From Aliiroseovarius sp. M344 (lineage in GTDB: Bacteria > Pseudomonadota > Alphaproteobacteria > Rhodobacterales > Rhodobacteraceae), in assembly GCF_025140835.1 (NCBI RefSeq), contig NZ_CP081153.1, positions 3,071,001 to 3,135,000 of the forward strand: a stretch of DNA of 64,000 bases. The letters are read 5' to 3'. The notes under the pieces were generated by a model that was not told where the DNA came from, did no database searches, and saw nothing but the letters and a program-made list of their open reading frames with translations. The translations under genes were made by a program, and so were the position numbers. Shown piece after piece: positions 37,418 to 48,508 of this stretch. How positions within the stretch are numbered: position 1 is the first letter of the stretch; each line of letters begins with the position of its first letter.

Positions 37418-37786
37418 TCAGACCTCGCGCGGCCGTCCGTCGATTACCTTGAGAAGTGCTGCCAGCAATGCGTGCGCCAAAACGGCTGACTGGCCGATGC
37501 CGATCACCTCATCATTGTCGCGCACCTCGGACTGGCGCAGGGTGCAAACCCAATGGCCATTAATATTGCTGGCACGCCCCGTCAGTTTAATCGACCATTC
37601 CGGCAATGCTTCGTCGATTAGGTGAATGACCTCATCTGTTGAAAACAATCCGCCATCCGCAGGTAAGGTCAAATCTCCCGCACCAATTGGACAGACGGCA
37701 TTATGCACTGCTGCAGCTAGCGCTGCATCAAGTGAGGATGCGGCTTCCAAATGCTTGATCAATGAATGGATGTCTTGCGTTTCCAC
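37418..37786 (-). CDS. Uncharacterised 122-residue protein
   Basis: I do not recognise this protein with confidence. It is a small soluble protein without signal peptide or membrane segment. The pattern STDEVIHLIDEALPEWSIKL, later a W-x-C core, then QSAVLAHALLAALLKV at the C-terminus recalls phage-type alpha/beta sandwich proteins of the DUF2591 or ABA-sandwich kind, but that is a weak impression. The start is GTG with AGGAGG upstream, which supports it as a real gene. An FNR/FixK-like box at 37843-37856 lies 57 bases before the start. Confidence 0.65.
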   Translation of the reverse strand: METQDIHSLIKHLEAASSLDAALAAAVHNAVCPIGAGDLTLPADGGLFSTDEVIHLIDEALPEWSIKLTGRASNINGHWVCTLRQSEVRDNDEVIGIGQSAVLAHALLAALLKVIDGRPREV

Positions 37787-37842
37787 GTTGGCCTCCTCTT
37801 CTGAACAGTAGAGATAGCGTATCGAAACGCTGCGAAATGGAA

Positions 37843-37856
37843 ATGATCAGGGTCAA
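37843..37856. promoter_or_regulatory. FNR/FixK-like box upstream of the 122-residue protein gene
   Basis: ATGATcaggGTCAA on the plus strand (TTGACcctgATCAT on the minus strand) matches the relaxed consensus TTGAY-N4-RTCAA at nine of ten positions. It is well placed upstream of the minus-strand gene and just beyond the fixK-like gene. Confidence 0.5.
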
Positions 37857-37888
37857 ATGCTTGCCGACGCCGCAAACGAAGCGACGTG

Positions 37889-38566
37889 CTAATCCATCTC
37901 TGCAAGTTCTAGCAACTGTTCACGATCCAGCAGCACGACCCGCTTGATCTGGTTGATTGCGATAATTTTGCGCTTTCGAAACTGGGTGAATATCCGGCTG
38001 ACCGTTTCAGGCGATACACAGAGAAAATCGGCAATATCAGATCGGCACATCGGCAGATCAAATTCAAGGTTACCAGACAGCGGCTCACCAACCCGATCAC
38101 CGAGTACCAAAAGAAACGAAGCAAGCTTTTCCGTAACAGATTTGCGTCCTAGCGTCATGAAATGGTCCTGCATGGCGCTGATCTCTCGCATTGCTGCTTT
38201 CAGCAGTTTCTTGTGAAGTTCGGGCTGAAGCCGAGCGTCATCCAAAACAGCATGGCCATGCACCAGCACGCTTACCTCGGTGATCGCATCGCAGTCGGCG
38301 TGATGGTTGTCGCCATCGGGAAAGCCGATAATATCTCCTGGATACCCGAAGGCAATGACCTGCCGGCGTCCGTTCGCCAGCACGCGCGTCAGTCGCAAAA
38401 CACCGCTTTGCACCTCAAATAAGTTCTGCGCTTTGTCACCTTCGCGAAACAAAAAGTTCCCGACTGCGATATCGCGAACCTTCTGTGGTTGAATTTGTTG
38501 ATGTTTGGCCAGCGAAAGGGCTGCGGTATCTGCGTGGCGAAAATCGATTGGGTTGGTGACATACAT
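37889..38566 (-). CDS. FixK-like Crp/Fnr-family transcriptional regulator
   Basis: A 225-residue regulator. A cyclic-nucleotide-binding-like beta-roll spans about 30-115, a long dimerisation helix about 120-155, and a Crp-type winged helix follows. The recognition helix reads VSPETVSRIF with the E-x-x-S-R triad (Glu187, Ser190, Arg191) that reads TTGAT half-sites in FNR. The N-terminal cysteine cluster of [4Fe-4S] FNR is missing: the only cysteines are at 92, 174 and 183, so it is closer to FixK/Dnr. The ATG at 38566 has GGAG nine bases upstream. The FNR boxes around it and the FixL-like kinase nearby point to oxygen-responsive control. Confidence 0.85.
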   Translation of the reverse strand: MYVTNPIDFRHADTAALSLAKHQQIQPQKVRDIAVGNFLFREGDKAQNLFEVQSGVLRLTRVLANGRRQVIAFGYPGDIIGFPDGDNHHADCDAITEVSVLVHGHAVLDDARLQPELHKKLLKAAMREISAMQDHFMTLGRKSVTEKLASFLLVLGDRVGEPLSGNLEFDLPMCRSDIADFLCVSPETVSRIFTQFRKRKIIAINQIKRVVLLDREQLLELAEMD

Positions 38567-38736
38567 GATGAAACACTCCGATGTGATCACCGGAACCATG
38601 CACGTGCTATGTCGCAGTTTGCCCGTTGCGTATGTATCGTTATGTAACCGATTGTAAGTCCGCCGTGCCCCCACTTCTCTGGAGAGGTGTAGGTATTGCT
38701 GTATTAACTTACATATATATTATTTAATGTGTTGTT

Positions 38737-39471
38737 ATGAGCCAAACCCGTGTCCTTATCGTCGATGACGACCCAAAGATTCGCAATGTACTGAGAATGT
38801 GCCTTGAAACAGAGGGTTATGAGATCGCAGAAGCAGGCGACGCCGCAGAGACTTTGTCTCTTGTCGCCAAGCTGCCATTTGACCTGATTACACTGGACAT
38901 TAACCTTGGCACCATAAGTGGTTTTGATGTCGCACGCGAGATCCGGCAAAGCTCTGACGTTCCAATCATCATGGTGACTGGCAAAGGCGATATCATCGAT
39001 CGGGTTGTCGGGCTGGAAATCGGTGCAGACGACTATATCGTCAAACCCTTCCACCTGCGCGAAGTACTGGCACGTGTCCAAACCGTCTTGCGCCGCGCCA
39101 AGGCGAACGCCAAACCAGCGATTTCTGAATCGACCTCTGCCCCCGACAAAGTTTCCCGGTTGGTGTTTGATGGGATGACGGCCCATCTTGAACATTTCGA
39201 GCTACTCAATCGCCAAGGCGTGCCGTGCGAGTTGACCAGTGGCGATTTCAAACTTCTGAGCGTATTTTTGAACAACCCAAAGCGCCCTTTGACCCGCGAA
39301 ACTTTGTTGGATCTAATTGGGGGGATCGAATGGACGCCGCTTGATCGGACAATCGACAATCAAGTCGCGCGCTTGCGTAAGAAAATCGAACGCGACCCTT
39401 CCCATCCTAAACTGATTAAAACCGTGCGCGGTATTGGCTATGTGTTCGCTGCAGATGTCGAAACCATCTAG
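38737..39471 (+). CDS. OmpR/PhoB-family response regulator
   Basis: A 244-residue two-domain regulator. The receiver domain (2-120) has acidic residues in IVDDD, phospho-acceptor Asp54 in ITLDINLG, Thr in MVTGKG, and Lys in YIVKPFH. The winged-helix DNA-binding domain (about 145-240) ends KTVRGIGYVFA. It is divergent from the fixK-like gene, and its last four bases overlap the 3' end of the convergent hybrid kinase gene. It is a plausible partner of that kinase, although the kinase already carries its own receiver. Confidence 0.9.
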   Translation: MSQTRVLIVDDDPKIRNVLRMCLETEGYEIAEAGDAAETLSLVAKLPFDLITLDINLGTISGFDVAREIRQSSDVPIIMVTGKGDIIDRVVGLEIGADDYIVKPFHLREVLARVQTVLRRAKANAKPAISESTSAPDKVSRLVFDGMTAHLEHFELLNRQGVPCELTSGDFKLLSVFLNNPKRPLTRETLLDLIGGIEWTPLDRTIDNQVARLRKKIERDPSHPKLIKTVRGIGYVFAADVETI

Positions 39472-40997
39472 CGTGCTGGGAAAAGCGCCTGCAGATGGGT
39501 GGCCAGATCAGACTGGCGATAAGGCTTGCGCAGCAACGGAAATTCCAGCCTTTGCCTTGCATCGTGCAACAACTCGCCCGCATATCCAGAGGTAAGCAGA
39601 ATTTTCATATCGGGCAGGTCGTGCCTGACCCGTTGTGCCAATTCGTATCCTGACATTGCACCCGGCATCAGGATGTCCGTGAAAACTAATGCAATGTCCG
39701 GTGTCGTCTGTAGCAGATCATAAGCTTGTTGCGCGCTTGTCGCTTCGATCACGCGAAATCCCAGATTCTGAATGCGTTCGCACGTCAGCCGCCGGACGCG
39801 GTCGTCGTCTTCAACCACCATCACCAACTCACCGTGTCCGATGCTTGGGCTTGGACCCGGCATCGCCTCGGCGTCGTCGGCCCTTTCGGGTAATGCAGGG
39901 AAATAAAGCGTTACAGTCGAGCCACGATCAGACTCGCTGTTGATCGTAATATGGCCGCCGGATTGTTTGACAAAACCATAGATCATCGACATGCCCAGAC
40001 CAACGCCTTTACCTCTCGGCTTGGTGGTGAAAAAAGGATCAAATACCTGCCTTTGCACCTCGTTCGGCATACCGTTTCCAGCATCCGTCACAGACAACGC
40101 GACATACCGCCCCGGTTTCAGATCAACATCCTGCGCGGCTTGGGCCGCATCGATCTCCACATTGCGTGTTTCGATGTTGACAGTTCCACCATCGGGCATC
40201 GCATCACGTGCGTTTTCAATAAGATTTTGCACAGCAGTCTGAAGCTGTGTGACATCGACCGCGATCTTCCAGACCTCGAGCTGTAGCTTCGAAACCAGCT
40301 TATGACGTGGGCCTAGAGAACCGGTCAGGTCTTTAAGGGCCTTCAAGTTCAAGGCCTTGTTTATGTTAATTGATTCAGGCGTCAGCACCGCCCGACGCGC
40401 GAATGCCAACAGCCGCGAAGTTACCTCGGCACCCACTTCGGCTGCTTCAAGTGCATCGGCAATCAACTCCTGATGTGCGTCGCCTTCCAACCGCATCTCA
40501 AGCAGTTCAAGGTTGCCAACTATGACCGTCAGAAGATTATTGAAATCGTGTGAAAGGCCACCCGTCAGTTGGCCGAATGCCTCCATACGCTGAGCACGAG
40601 CCAAAGCCTCTTGTGCTTCAATCCGTTTGGTCAGGTCGTGTAGAATGGCGACAAATGTAGGCTTACCTTCGACCTCGAGTTCACCAATCGAAAGATAAAG
40701 CGGAAAAACGCTTCCATCTGCGCGCTTGCCCTGAACTTCGCGACCGCTTCCGATAACGCGTCGCTCATGTGTTTCCAAATAACGCGCCATATAGTCATCA
40801 TGGCGAACGGCCTCTGATTCCGGCATCAGCATAGTGACGTTCTGACCAAGCATTTCCTCGGTGGAATAGCCAAACACCTGGCTGGACGCCGCATTTGCAC
40901 TTGTGATGATCCCCGCCTGATCCGCCACGATTATCGCATCAACGGCGGCATCAAAGACGGCCTGCAACAAGGCAGTATTTTTTGTATCGGCGGGCAT
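39468..40997 (-). CDS. Hybrid histidine kinase with a FixL-like haem-PAS domain and a receiver
   Basis: A 509-residue soluble kinase: PAS (about 8-125), HisKA with phospho-acceptor His150 in LSHDFNNLL, HATPase_c with N-box NLIENARDAMPDGG, and a C-terminal receiver with VEDDDRVRRL and the acceptor Asp in VFTDILMPG. The PAS domain keeps the residues that bind haem in Bradyrhizobium FixL: RHDDYMARY gives His66 (equivalent of His200) and Arg72 (Arg206), and VIGSGREV gives Arg86 (Arg220). No membrane segment is present. It is therefore a candidate cytoplasmic oxygen sensor. The ATG at 40997 follows GAGG; a TTG one codon earlier is possible. Confidence 0.87.
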   Translation of the reverse strand: MPADTKNTALLQAVFDAAVDAIIVADQAGIITSANAASSQVFGYSTEEMLGQNVTMLMPESEAVRHDDYMARYLETHERRVIGSGREVQGKRADGSVFPLYLSIGELEVEGKPTFVAILHDLTKRIEAQEALARAQRMEAFGQLTGGLSHDFNNLLTVIVGNLELLEMRLEGDAHQELIADALEAAEVGAEVTSRLLAFARRAVLTPESININKALNLKALKDLTGSLGPRHKLVSKLQLEVWKIAVDVTQLQTAVQNLIENARDAMPDGGTVNIETRNVEIDAAQAAQDVDLKPGRYVALSVTDAGNGMPNEVQRQVFDPFFTTKPRGKGVGLGMSMIYGFVKQSGGHITINSESDRGSTVTLYFPALPERADDAEAMPGPSPSIGHGELVMVVEDDDRVRRLTCERIQNLGFRVIEATSAQQAYDLLQTTPDIALVFTDILMPGAMSGYELAQRVRHDLPDMKILLTSGYAGELLHDARQRLEFPLLRKPYRQSDLATHLQALFPAR

Positions 40998-41072
40998 CAA
41001 TCCTCACTCATTACAAACTGATTACCCGCATTATGCGTGTGACTTAGTGATACAAGTCAATTCTTCTCTCGA

Positions 41073-41807
41073 TCAATTGTTGAAAAGCGTTCCGACAAAA
41101 TAGGCAATTGAAGCGGCCACACCTCCGATCAAAAGGGTTTCAAGCCCCGAACGCCACCACGGCGCTAATGACCAACGGCTTTTCATCGTTCCAATGGCAA
41201 AAAACACCAAGGCCGTGCCAACTGCCGATATTTCGAACGCACGGTCCATGCCGAAAATGAAGGGCAACAAAGGCACGCTTCCGGCAACAAGAAACGCGAG
41301 GAACGTCGCAACTGCTGCTTGTTTGGGTTCGGGATTCACAGGCGACAAGCCGTATTCGTCAACCATCATCATATCAATCCAGGTCGAACGCCGTGCCGTG
41401 ATCGCATCAGTGGCCTGCTCTAGCACATCCCCCTCAAGCCCTTTCATTTGCAGGATCTGACGCAGTTCCTCTCGTTCTCCTTCCGGTGCCAAATCAATGT
41501 GACGTTCTTCGACAGCCCGCAGGCGCTTCTGGTCATCCAAATCCGCCTTGGTACCGGCAAAATTGCCCGCCGCCATCGAAAATCCATCAGCCAAAACATT
41601 TGCTATCCCCAATGCGACAATCACCTTAGGCGACAATCCAGCGCCCTCGACTCCGGCAACAATGGCGAAAGTCGTCACGGCACCATCAATGCCGCCATAG
41701 ATCATGTCGCGCAGGTGTGTTGTCCGAACAGAACCGGCAAGCCGGTCTGCGATAGCCTCGCGGCTGTGGTCGTGTTCAAGAGGCAAATCAGTATCCTTTT
41801 TTTTCAT
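41073..41807 (-). CDS. VIT1/CCC1-family membrane transporter (Fe2+/Mn2+ type)
   Basis: A 244-residue membrane protein. The N-terminal helices contain RDMIYGGIDGAVTTFAIVAG and LADGFSMAAGNFAGTKA, the VIT1/CCC1 signature. A charged cytoplasmic segment rich in Glu follows (about 95-150), and three more membrane helices complete it. Relatives move ferrous iron or manganese out of the cytosol. The ATG at 41807 has AGGAATA upstream; the longer frame to 41912 has no family likeness. An FNR-like half-conserved box lies about 80 bases upstream. Confidence 0.85.
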   Translation of the reverse strand: MKKKDTDLPLEHDHSREAIADRLAGSVRTTHLRDMIYGGIDGAVTTFAIVAGVEGAGLSPKVIVALGIANVLADGFSMAAGNFAGTKADLDDQKRLRAVEERHIDLAPEGEREELRQILQMKGLEGDVLEQATDAITARRSTWIDMMMVDEYGLSPVNPEPKQAAVATFLAFLVAGSVPLLPFIFGMDRAFEISAVGTALVFFAIGTMKSRWSLAPWWRSGLETLLIGGVAASIAYFVGTLFNN

Positions 41808-41882
41808 TATTCCTGTTTGCCCCGGGCTTGCCCTGAGCCAGATCAAATCACGCAGGCCATCAGTCGACGTCGTGATCTGGGA

Positions 41883-41896
41883 TTGACGCAGATCAC
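41883..41896. promoter_or_regulatory. FNR/FixK-like box between the VIT1-like and cytochrome c genes
   Basis: TTGACgcagATCAC has nine of ten positions of the relaxed consensus TTGAY-N4-RTCAA. It lies in the divergent gap, about 80 bases before one start and about 100 before the other. A second related motif, CTGATcccggATCAA with a five-base spacer, follows at once. Confidence 0.45.
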
Positions 41897-41992
41897 TCTG
41901 ATCCCGGATCAACCATCTAAGGTGTCAGTGATGTTCCGTTTATCCATATTGAATGAATGAGACGCATCAGCAGAAAAGCCGGAGGATAACCC

Positions 41993-42397
41993 ATGAAATT
42001 CAAAACAATTTCCTTTCCAATTCTTTTCGCGATGGGCATCGTCGCAACCCCTGCGGCCTTTGCCGATGATGCAGGGAAAACCGATTACGTGCAGCTATGC
42101 TCTAGCTGCCACGGCGCAGACGCCACCGGTAATGGTGAAGTGGCTGAGTTGTTGACTATTGACGTACCGGACCTGACATTGCTTTCTCAGGGAAATGATG
42201 GAGAATTCCCGATGCTCAATGTCATCCATGCGATCGACGGCCGCACAGGTTTGCGACCACACGGAACGATGATGCCGATCTGGGGGATGCGCTTCAAAGA
42301 TAGTACAATTGATATTGCTGGAGAATATGGCGCAGAGGTCTTGGTCCGGGGTCGCGTGCTTTCGATTGCCTACTATCTTGAATCGATTCAAAAATAG
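41993..42397 (+). CDS. Periplasmic c-type cytochrome
   Basis: A 134-residue protein with a signal peptide (MKFKTISFPILFAMGIVATP, cleavage near AFA-DD). The single haem motif CSSCH is at 36-40, and the likely axial Met is in HGTMMPIWGMRF. It belongs to the class I cytochrome c type. The function is electron transfer in the periplasm, partner unknown. It is followed 22 bases later by a secreted putative peptidase gene on the same strand. Confidence 0.85.
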   Translation: MKFKTISFPILFAMGIVATPAAFADDAGKTDYVQLCSSCHGADATGNGEVAELLTIDVPDLTLLSQGNDGEFPMLNVIHAIDGRTGLRPHGTMMPIWGMRFKDSTIDIAGEYGAEVLVRGRVLSIAYYLESIQK

Positions 42398-42419
42398 CAG
42401 ACTTAAGAGGGGTGTCGTG

Positions 42420-43238
42420 ATGCAGTGGCCTACAGTGGTCCGGTGGGCACCCCTCACCTTCGCTGTTGGCGCCTTGATGGCAGCCGACCAGCCTGCATGG
42501 GCAGAAACGGTGCCCGCGCCGGCTTTGCCTCAGCACGAGTTTTGCCTTGCTACAATTGATGCAACAGCCGTAACAGCGGCGCAAATCAAGCTTGAAGCCA
42601 TCCTCAAGCGTGCGCAGGCTGGGCAAAGCCCTTTGTTCAAAATCGCCCGTGAACAGGTCGTCTCGGTCTGTATTGATCCGCACGAGGGTCTTGCCCGTGG
42701 CTTTTTTGAACCCGCGCGTAACATGATCGCCCTGCGTGACACGCTCAGCACTTCGGAAGCGATAGTGATCTTGCTGCATGAATTGCGCCACCTCGACCAG
42801 TTCAGCCGGGGCCATTGCGCCTCTATCCGATTTGACGTGCGAGAAGAGGTCCGCTTTGCATTCATGGTCGAAGCTGACGCAATGGCTATTACCGCCGATG
42901 CTGTCTGGACGCTCAAACAGCGCGGCGATCACGGGCCCTGGGATACATTTGTTGATCTGGAAGACTATGGTGACATTGCTGAAGCCTATGCAGCGGTCAA
43001 AGCCGTCGGCGGAACCCGCGACGCGGCGTTAACTGCCGCTTTCACCCAATGGTTCCAATCTGATTGGCGGCGCGAGTCCTATGACCGCGCAGCATGCATG
43101 GCCTACTATGACCAACTTGATCAGTCCAAGAAACTTCAACGCTATGAATTGCGTAGCGACGAGGCTTTGCGAGCGGTTTGTACCCTGCCAGACGGCGGCA
43201 CTTATGAATGTGCTTTGCCAGACAACTTGCAACATTGA
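42420..43238 (+). CDS. Secreted putative zinc metallopeptidase (DUF6782-like)
   Basis: A 272-residue protein with a signal peptide ending near AWA-ET. The HExxH motif HELRH is at 120-124 in ILLHELRHLDQ, and a likely third ligand is in VEADAMAIT (about 150-158), the arrangement of gluzincin-like proteins. Six cysteines in the mature part could form disulfides. The ATG at 42420 follows a GAGGGG stretch; the longer frame to 42309 overlaps the cytochrome gene and lacks a signal peptide at its start. The DUF6782 assignment is from memory of the motif arrangement, and activity is not shown. Probably co-transcribed with the cytochrome. Confidence 0.7.
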   Translation: MQWPTVVRWAPLTFAVGALMAADQPAWAETVPAPALPQHEFCLATIDATAVTAAQIKLEAILKRAQAGQSPLFKIAREQVVSVCIDPHEGLARGFFEPARNMIALRDTLSTSEAIVILLHELRHLDQFSRGHCASIRFDVREEVRFAFMVEADAMAITADAVWTLKQRGDHGPWDTFVDLEDYGDIAEAYAAVKAVGGTRDAALTAAFTQWFQSDWRRESYDRAACMAYYDQLDQSKKLQRYELRSDEALRAVCTLPDGGTYECALPDNLQH

Positions 43239-43246
43239 CCGGGGTG

Positions 43247-43492
43247 CTACCGGGCGTGTTGGTCCAAGTAAGTCACCATGGCGTCGAAACTGCTCATCTC
43301 GTCATAATCTGCCTCGGGCATCTCAAGACCAAGCGCTGTAGACAAGGCGGTCACAAGGTTTAGGAAATCCATTGAGTCAATGTCGAACTCCTCACGCAAA
43401 TCGCCGGACGGGTCGATCTCTGCAATTTCAATTTCCGGAGCAATCCGACCAAGTTCGCGGATAAGAACTGCTTTAGCACTGGTTTCTGTCAT
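43247..43492 (-). CDS. Acyl carrier protein
   Basis: An 81-residue acidic protein with the phosphopantetheine site DIDSMDFLNLV; the modified residue would be Ser40. It is not the fatty-acid synthesis AcpP, whose motif is DSLD and which sits near fabD and fabF. Here it is the last gene of an operon with acyl-CoA ligase, E1 and E2 genes, and its ATG overlaps the E2 stop (ATGA). The carried acyl group is unknown. Carriage of an acetyl or other short acyl group made by the ligase or the dehydrogenase is an inference from the operon. Confidence 0.88.
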   Translation of the reverse strand: MTETSAKAVLIRELGRIAPEIEIAEIDPSGDLREEFDIDSMDFLNLVTALSTALGLEMPEADYDEMSSFDAMVTYLDQHAR

Positions 43493-44706
43493 AACGTCTC
43501 CGGTTCTTGCAATGATGCGTTTATTTTGTTCAGGAAAAGCGCGCCTCGGTGACCATCGCTGGTGCGGTGATCAGCAGCCAGAGTGATGGTGGCAGACAAC
43601 CGTGGCTCTATCCCGCGCGCAGTGCAGACGGCGCGGGGCGCGGGGGTGCCGATGCCGATGATCGCCACTTGCGGCGGAAAAATCACACCGAAAAGCGTAT
43701 CGACACCTCGGTCCCCAAGGCTGGTCAGCGTAATCGTCGGCGCCGACATTTCACGTGCGCGAAAACTGCCCGACTTTACGCGCTGAATCAGGTCGCGGAT
43801 CGACGCCATAAGATCATCAAGATCGCGGGTTTCTGCGTCAAAAATCGCGGGCGCCACCAATCCGCCACCACGCAGATTGATCGCCAGCCCAAGATGCACC
43901 GCCTCAGAGGTGACAAATTTTCCATCCTCGAAATGCCCGTTGAATTCTGGGTATTTCTTCAAAGCTCGCGCGATTGCTTTAGCAAACAGTGCGACGATCA
44001 AAAACCGATCTTGCGGCGGACGTTCAGCATTCAGCGCGGTCAGAAAATCCTGCGCCGCCTGCAAATCCAGCGTCTGGGCCAAATAGTAATGCGGTATCTC
44101 TCGTTTAGACCGAGACATGGCTGCCGAGATTGCCGCACGCATCGGCGACAAATTGGAACCTGAGCTGGCTTCGCTTTGCTTTACATCAGTCTGCACCACC
44201 ACATCTGCCAACGTCACGATATGCCCCCCGACAGGCTGAATTGTCGACAGGTCAATTCCAGCCTGCGCCGCTTTGCGACGTGCTGCTGGCGAAACTTTGC
44301 GGCGTTGTTCAAGTTCGGGCAGATCGGGTGTTGGGGCTGGCTCTTCGGGTATTGCGGGGATGGGCAAAGGCTCTGCTGGCTGTGGCACTTCAGGTGTTAA
44401 GGGCGGTGGCACGGGATCCGTGGGCTGCGGCACTTCCGGCGTCGGATCGGGGACATCCGACAACATCTTTGCCGACCCATTGATCACCGCCATCGGCGTG
44501 CCTACGGGCACTTTGGTCCCCGTTTCGATCAGCCATTCCGACAGCGTGCCGTCTTCGAACACCTCGATCTCGATCGCGCCTTTCTGGGTTTCGACGACAG
44601 CGATGATATCGCCACGATGCACTTTCTCACCTGCGGGAATGAGCTGTTCAACCAAGATTCCAGCCTCCATATCTGCACCAAGCGAGGGCATAAGAAACTG
44701 GCTCAT
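43489..44706 (-). CDS. 2-oxo acid dehydrogenase E2 component (dihydrolipoamide acyltransferase)
   Basis: A 405-residue E2. One lipoyl domain occupies about 1-77, with the lipoylated Lys42 in [11 protein letters not shown] proline-rich linker follows (about 83-130) with repeats of the PEVPQP type. The peripheral subunit-binding domain is at about 137-172 ([17 protein letters not shown]). The catalytic domain at the C-terminus has [14 protein letters not shown]. All active-site elements are intact. It overlaps E1 and ACP genes by ATGA on both sides. Substrate could be pyruvate, acetoin or another 2-oxo acid. Confidence 0.9.
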   Translation of the reverse strand: MSQFLMPSLGADMEAGILVEQLIPAGEKVHRGDIIAVVETQKGAIEIEVFEDGTLSEWLIETGTKVPVGTPMAVINGSAKMLSDVPDPTPEVPQPTDPVPPPLTPEVPQPAEPLPIPAIPEEPAPTPDLPELEQRRKVSPAARRKAAQAGIDLSTIQPVGGHIVTLADVVVQTDVKQSEASSGSNLSPMRAAISAAMSRSKREIPHYYLAQTLDLQAAQDFLTALNAERPPQDRFLIVALFAKAIARALKKYPEFNGHFEDGKFVTSEAVHLGLAINLRGGGLVAPAIFDAETRDLDDLMASIRDLIQRVKSGSFRAREMSAPTITLTSLGDRGVDTLFGVIFPPQVAIIGIGTPAPRAVCTARGIEPRLSATITLAADHRTSDGHRGALFLNKINASLQEPETL

Positions 44707-46702
44707 GCCCCCTGCTCCATCATCTTTTTGACGGCATCGACGATCTTGTCCACCTGTGGAATCGCCGCCTGTTCAAGGTGATGTGCATAGGGGATCGGCA
44801 CCTCTTCGCTGCACACGCGACCAAGGGGCGCATCAAGATCGTACAGGCTGTCCTCCGCCAACTGCATTCCGATTTCAGCAGCAAGGCTTCCGGTCTTCCA
44901 GCCTTCATCCACGATCAAGGCGCGATGGGTGCGGGCGACCGAAGCTTTCACGGTTTCCATGTCCAGAGGCCGCAGGGATCGCAGGTCGATCACCTCGGCA
45001 GAAACCCCGGCGCTTTCCAAAACCTCGGCGGCTTCCAGTGTTTTGAAAAGCGAACCGCCATAAGTGATCAGCGAGATATCACGGCCCTTCCGACGGATGA
45101 CGGCGCGGTCGATATCCACTGGCCCTGCGTTCTCGGCCAGTTCCCCTTCGCGATTATACAACATCACGTTTTCAAAAATCAGGACCGGGTCTGGATCTTC
45201 AAGAGCTGTCCAGAGCATCCCGCGCGCGTCCTCTAACGTGGCAGGTGCAAGCACACGCAAACCCGGAATATGGGCGTACCAGCCCTCCAGACTGTGCGAG
45301 TGTTGGGCTGCCAGTTGTTTACCTGCTCCCGTCGCCATACGGATCACCACCGGCACGCCAAACTGGTTGTTTGACATGTGGCGGAACGTTGCCGCCGTGT
45401 TCAGAATTTGATCCAGCGCCAGCAATGAAAAATTGACCGTCATGACCTCTACTATGGGCTTCATGCCTGCAATTGCCGCGCCAATACCTGCCCCCGTAAA
45501 ACCGGATTCCGACAAGGGGGTATCGCGGATGCGATCCGGACCAAACTGATCCAACAACCCTTTGCTCACTGCATAGCAGCCTCCATATTGGCCAACATCC
45601 TCACCCATCAGGAACACGTGATCATCGCGGGTCATGGCGTCAACGATCGCCTCTTTCACCGCGTCGCGATAGGTCATTGGGCGCATGTTCACAGGTGGCT
45701 GCGGTTCTGGTGGCGTGGGGCGATCGGGGGACATCACGAAATCGGTCAGACGGCTAACCGGCTCGTCTGTGCCTGCCTCCGCAAAGGACACAGCGTCCGC
45801 CACTTCTTCGTCCACCGCCACAACGAGCTTCGAAACTTCGTCAGCATGCAACAGGCCGTTTTCATCAAGCCATTTCTGAAAGCGTAGGATCGGACCCTTT
45901 TCGCGCCATTCTGCGATCTCATCTTTGGATCTGTAAAGCTGGGCATCAAACATTGAATGCGCCCGGAACCTGTAGGTGCGACATTCTAGGAAGTAGGGCT
46001 TTCCGGTGTCCGCAATGGATTTCAATGCACGCCGCGCTGCGACTTCGACAGCGACCACATCCATACCATCGACGGTCTCGGCCTCGACGGCGTAGCTTCT
46101 GGCTTTTTCGCTGATATCCGTTTCGGCTTCAGACCGGCCAAGCGCGGTGCCCATGGCATAGCCATTGTTCTCACAGACAAACAGCACGGGCAAATCCCAA
46201 AGCGCGGCAAGGTTCATTGCTTCGTGAAACTCGCCCTCGGCCACCGCGCCTTCACCAAAGAAACAGACTGTCACAGCGGCATTGCCCTGCATCCGATCGG
46301 CAAGCGCTAATCCCGCCGCCAAAGGCAAACCCCCTCCGACAATCGCATTGCCGCCATAGAAATTATGGTCGCGGCTGAACAGATGCATGGACCCGCCACG
46401 CCCGCCCGCACACCCTTCGGATTTGCCATACATCTCGGCCAACACGGCGCCCATAGGGACCCCACGCGCCAAAGCGTGACCATGTTCGCGGTAGGTGGCG
46501 ACCACGCGATCTTCTTGGCCAAGCAGTGGAATGATCCCGGCGGCGATGGCCTCTTCTCCGTCATAAAGATGAAGAAAGCCGCGAATTTTCTGCTGCGTGT
46601 ATAGCTCGGCACATTTGTCTTCAAACCGGCGAATACGGATCATTGCGTGCAACAGGTCACGCACGTGGTCGTGATCGAGACGGGGTTTCAGGGTGTCCAC
46701 TT

Positions 46703-46706
<4 letters not shown>
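44703..46706 (-). CDS. 2-oxo acid dehydrogenase E1 with alpha and beta chains fused
   Basis: A 667-residue thiamine diphosphate enzyme. Residues about 10-330 are the E1-alpha part with [28 protein letters not shown] and ENNGYAM. Residues about 345-667 are the E1-beta part with [11 protein letters not shown] and [18 protein letters not shown]. Usually alpha and beta are separate genes; here they are joined by a proline-rich linker ([13 protein letters not shown]). It is coupled to the ligase gene upstream and to E2 downstream by ATGA overlaps. No E3 gene is present in the window. It is probably a pyruvate- or acetoin-type dehydrogenase; the substrate is not proven. Confidence 0.9.
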
Positions 46707-48457
<1,751 letters not shown>

Positions 48458-48508
48458 AAGACCTCCGGTTCTTCATTTCCCAGCAGCAAAGCGGTATCGC
48501 TGTGCGGT

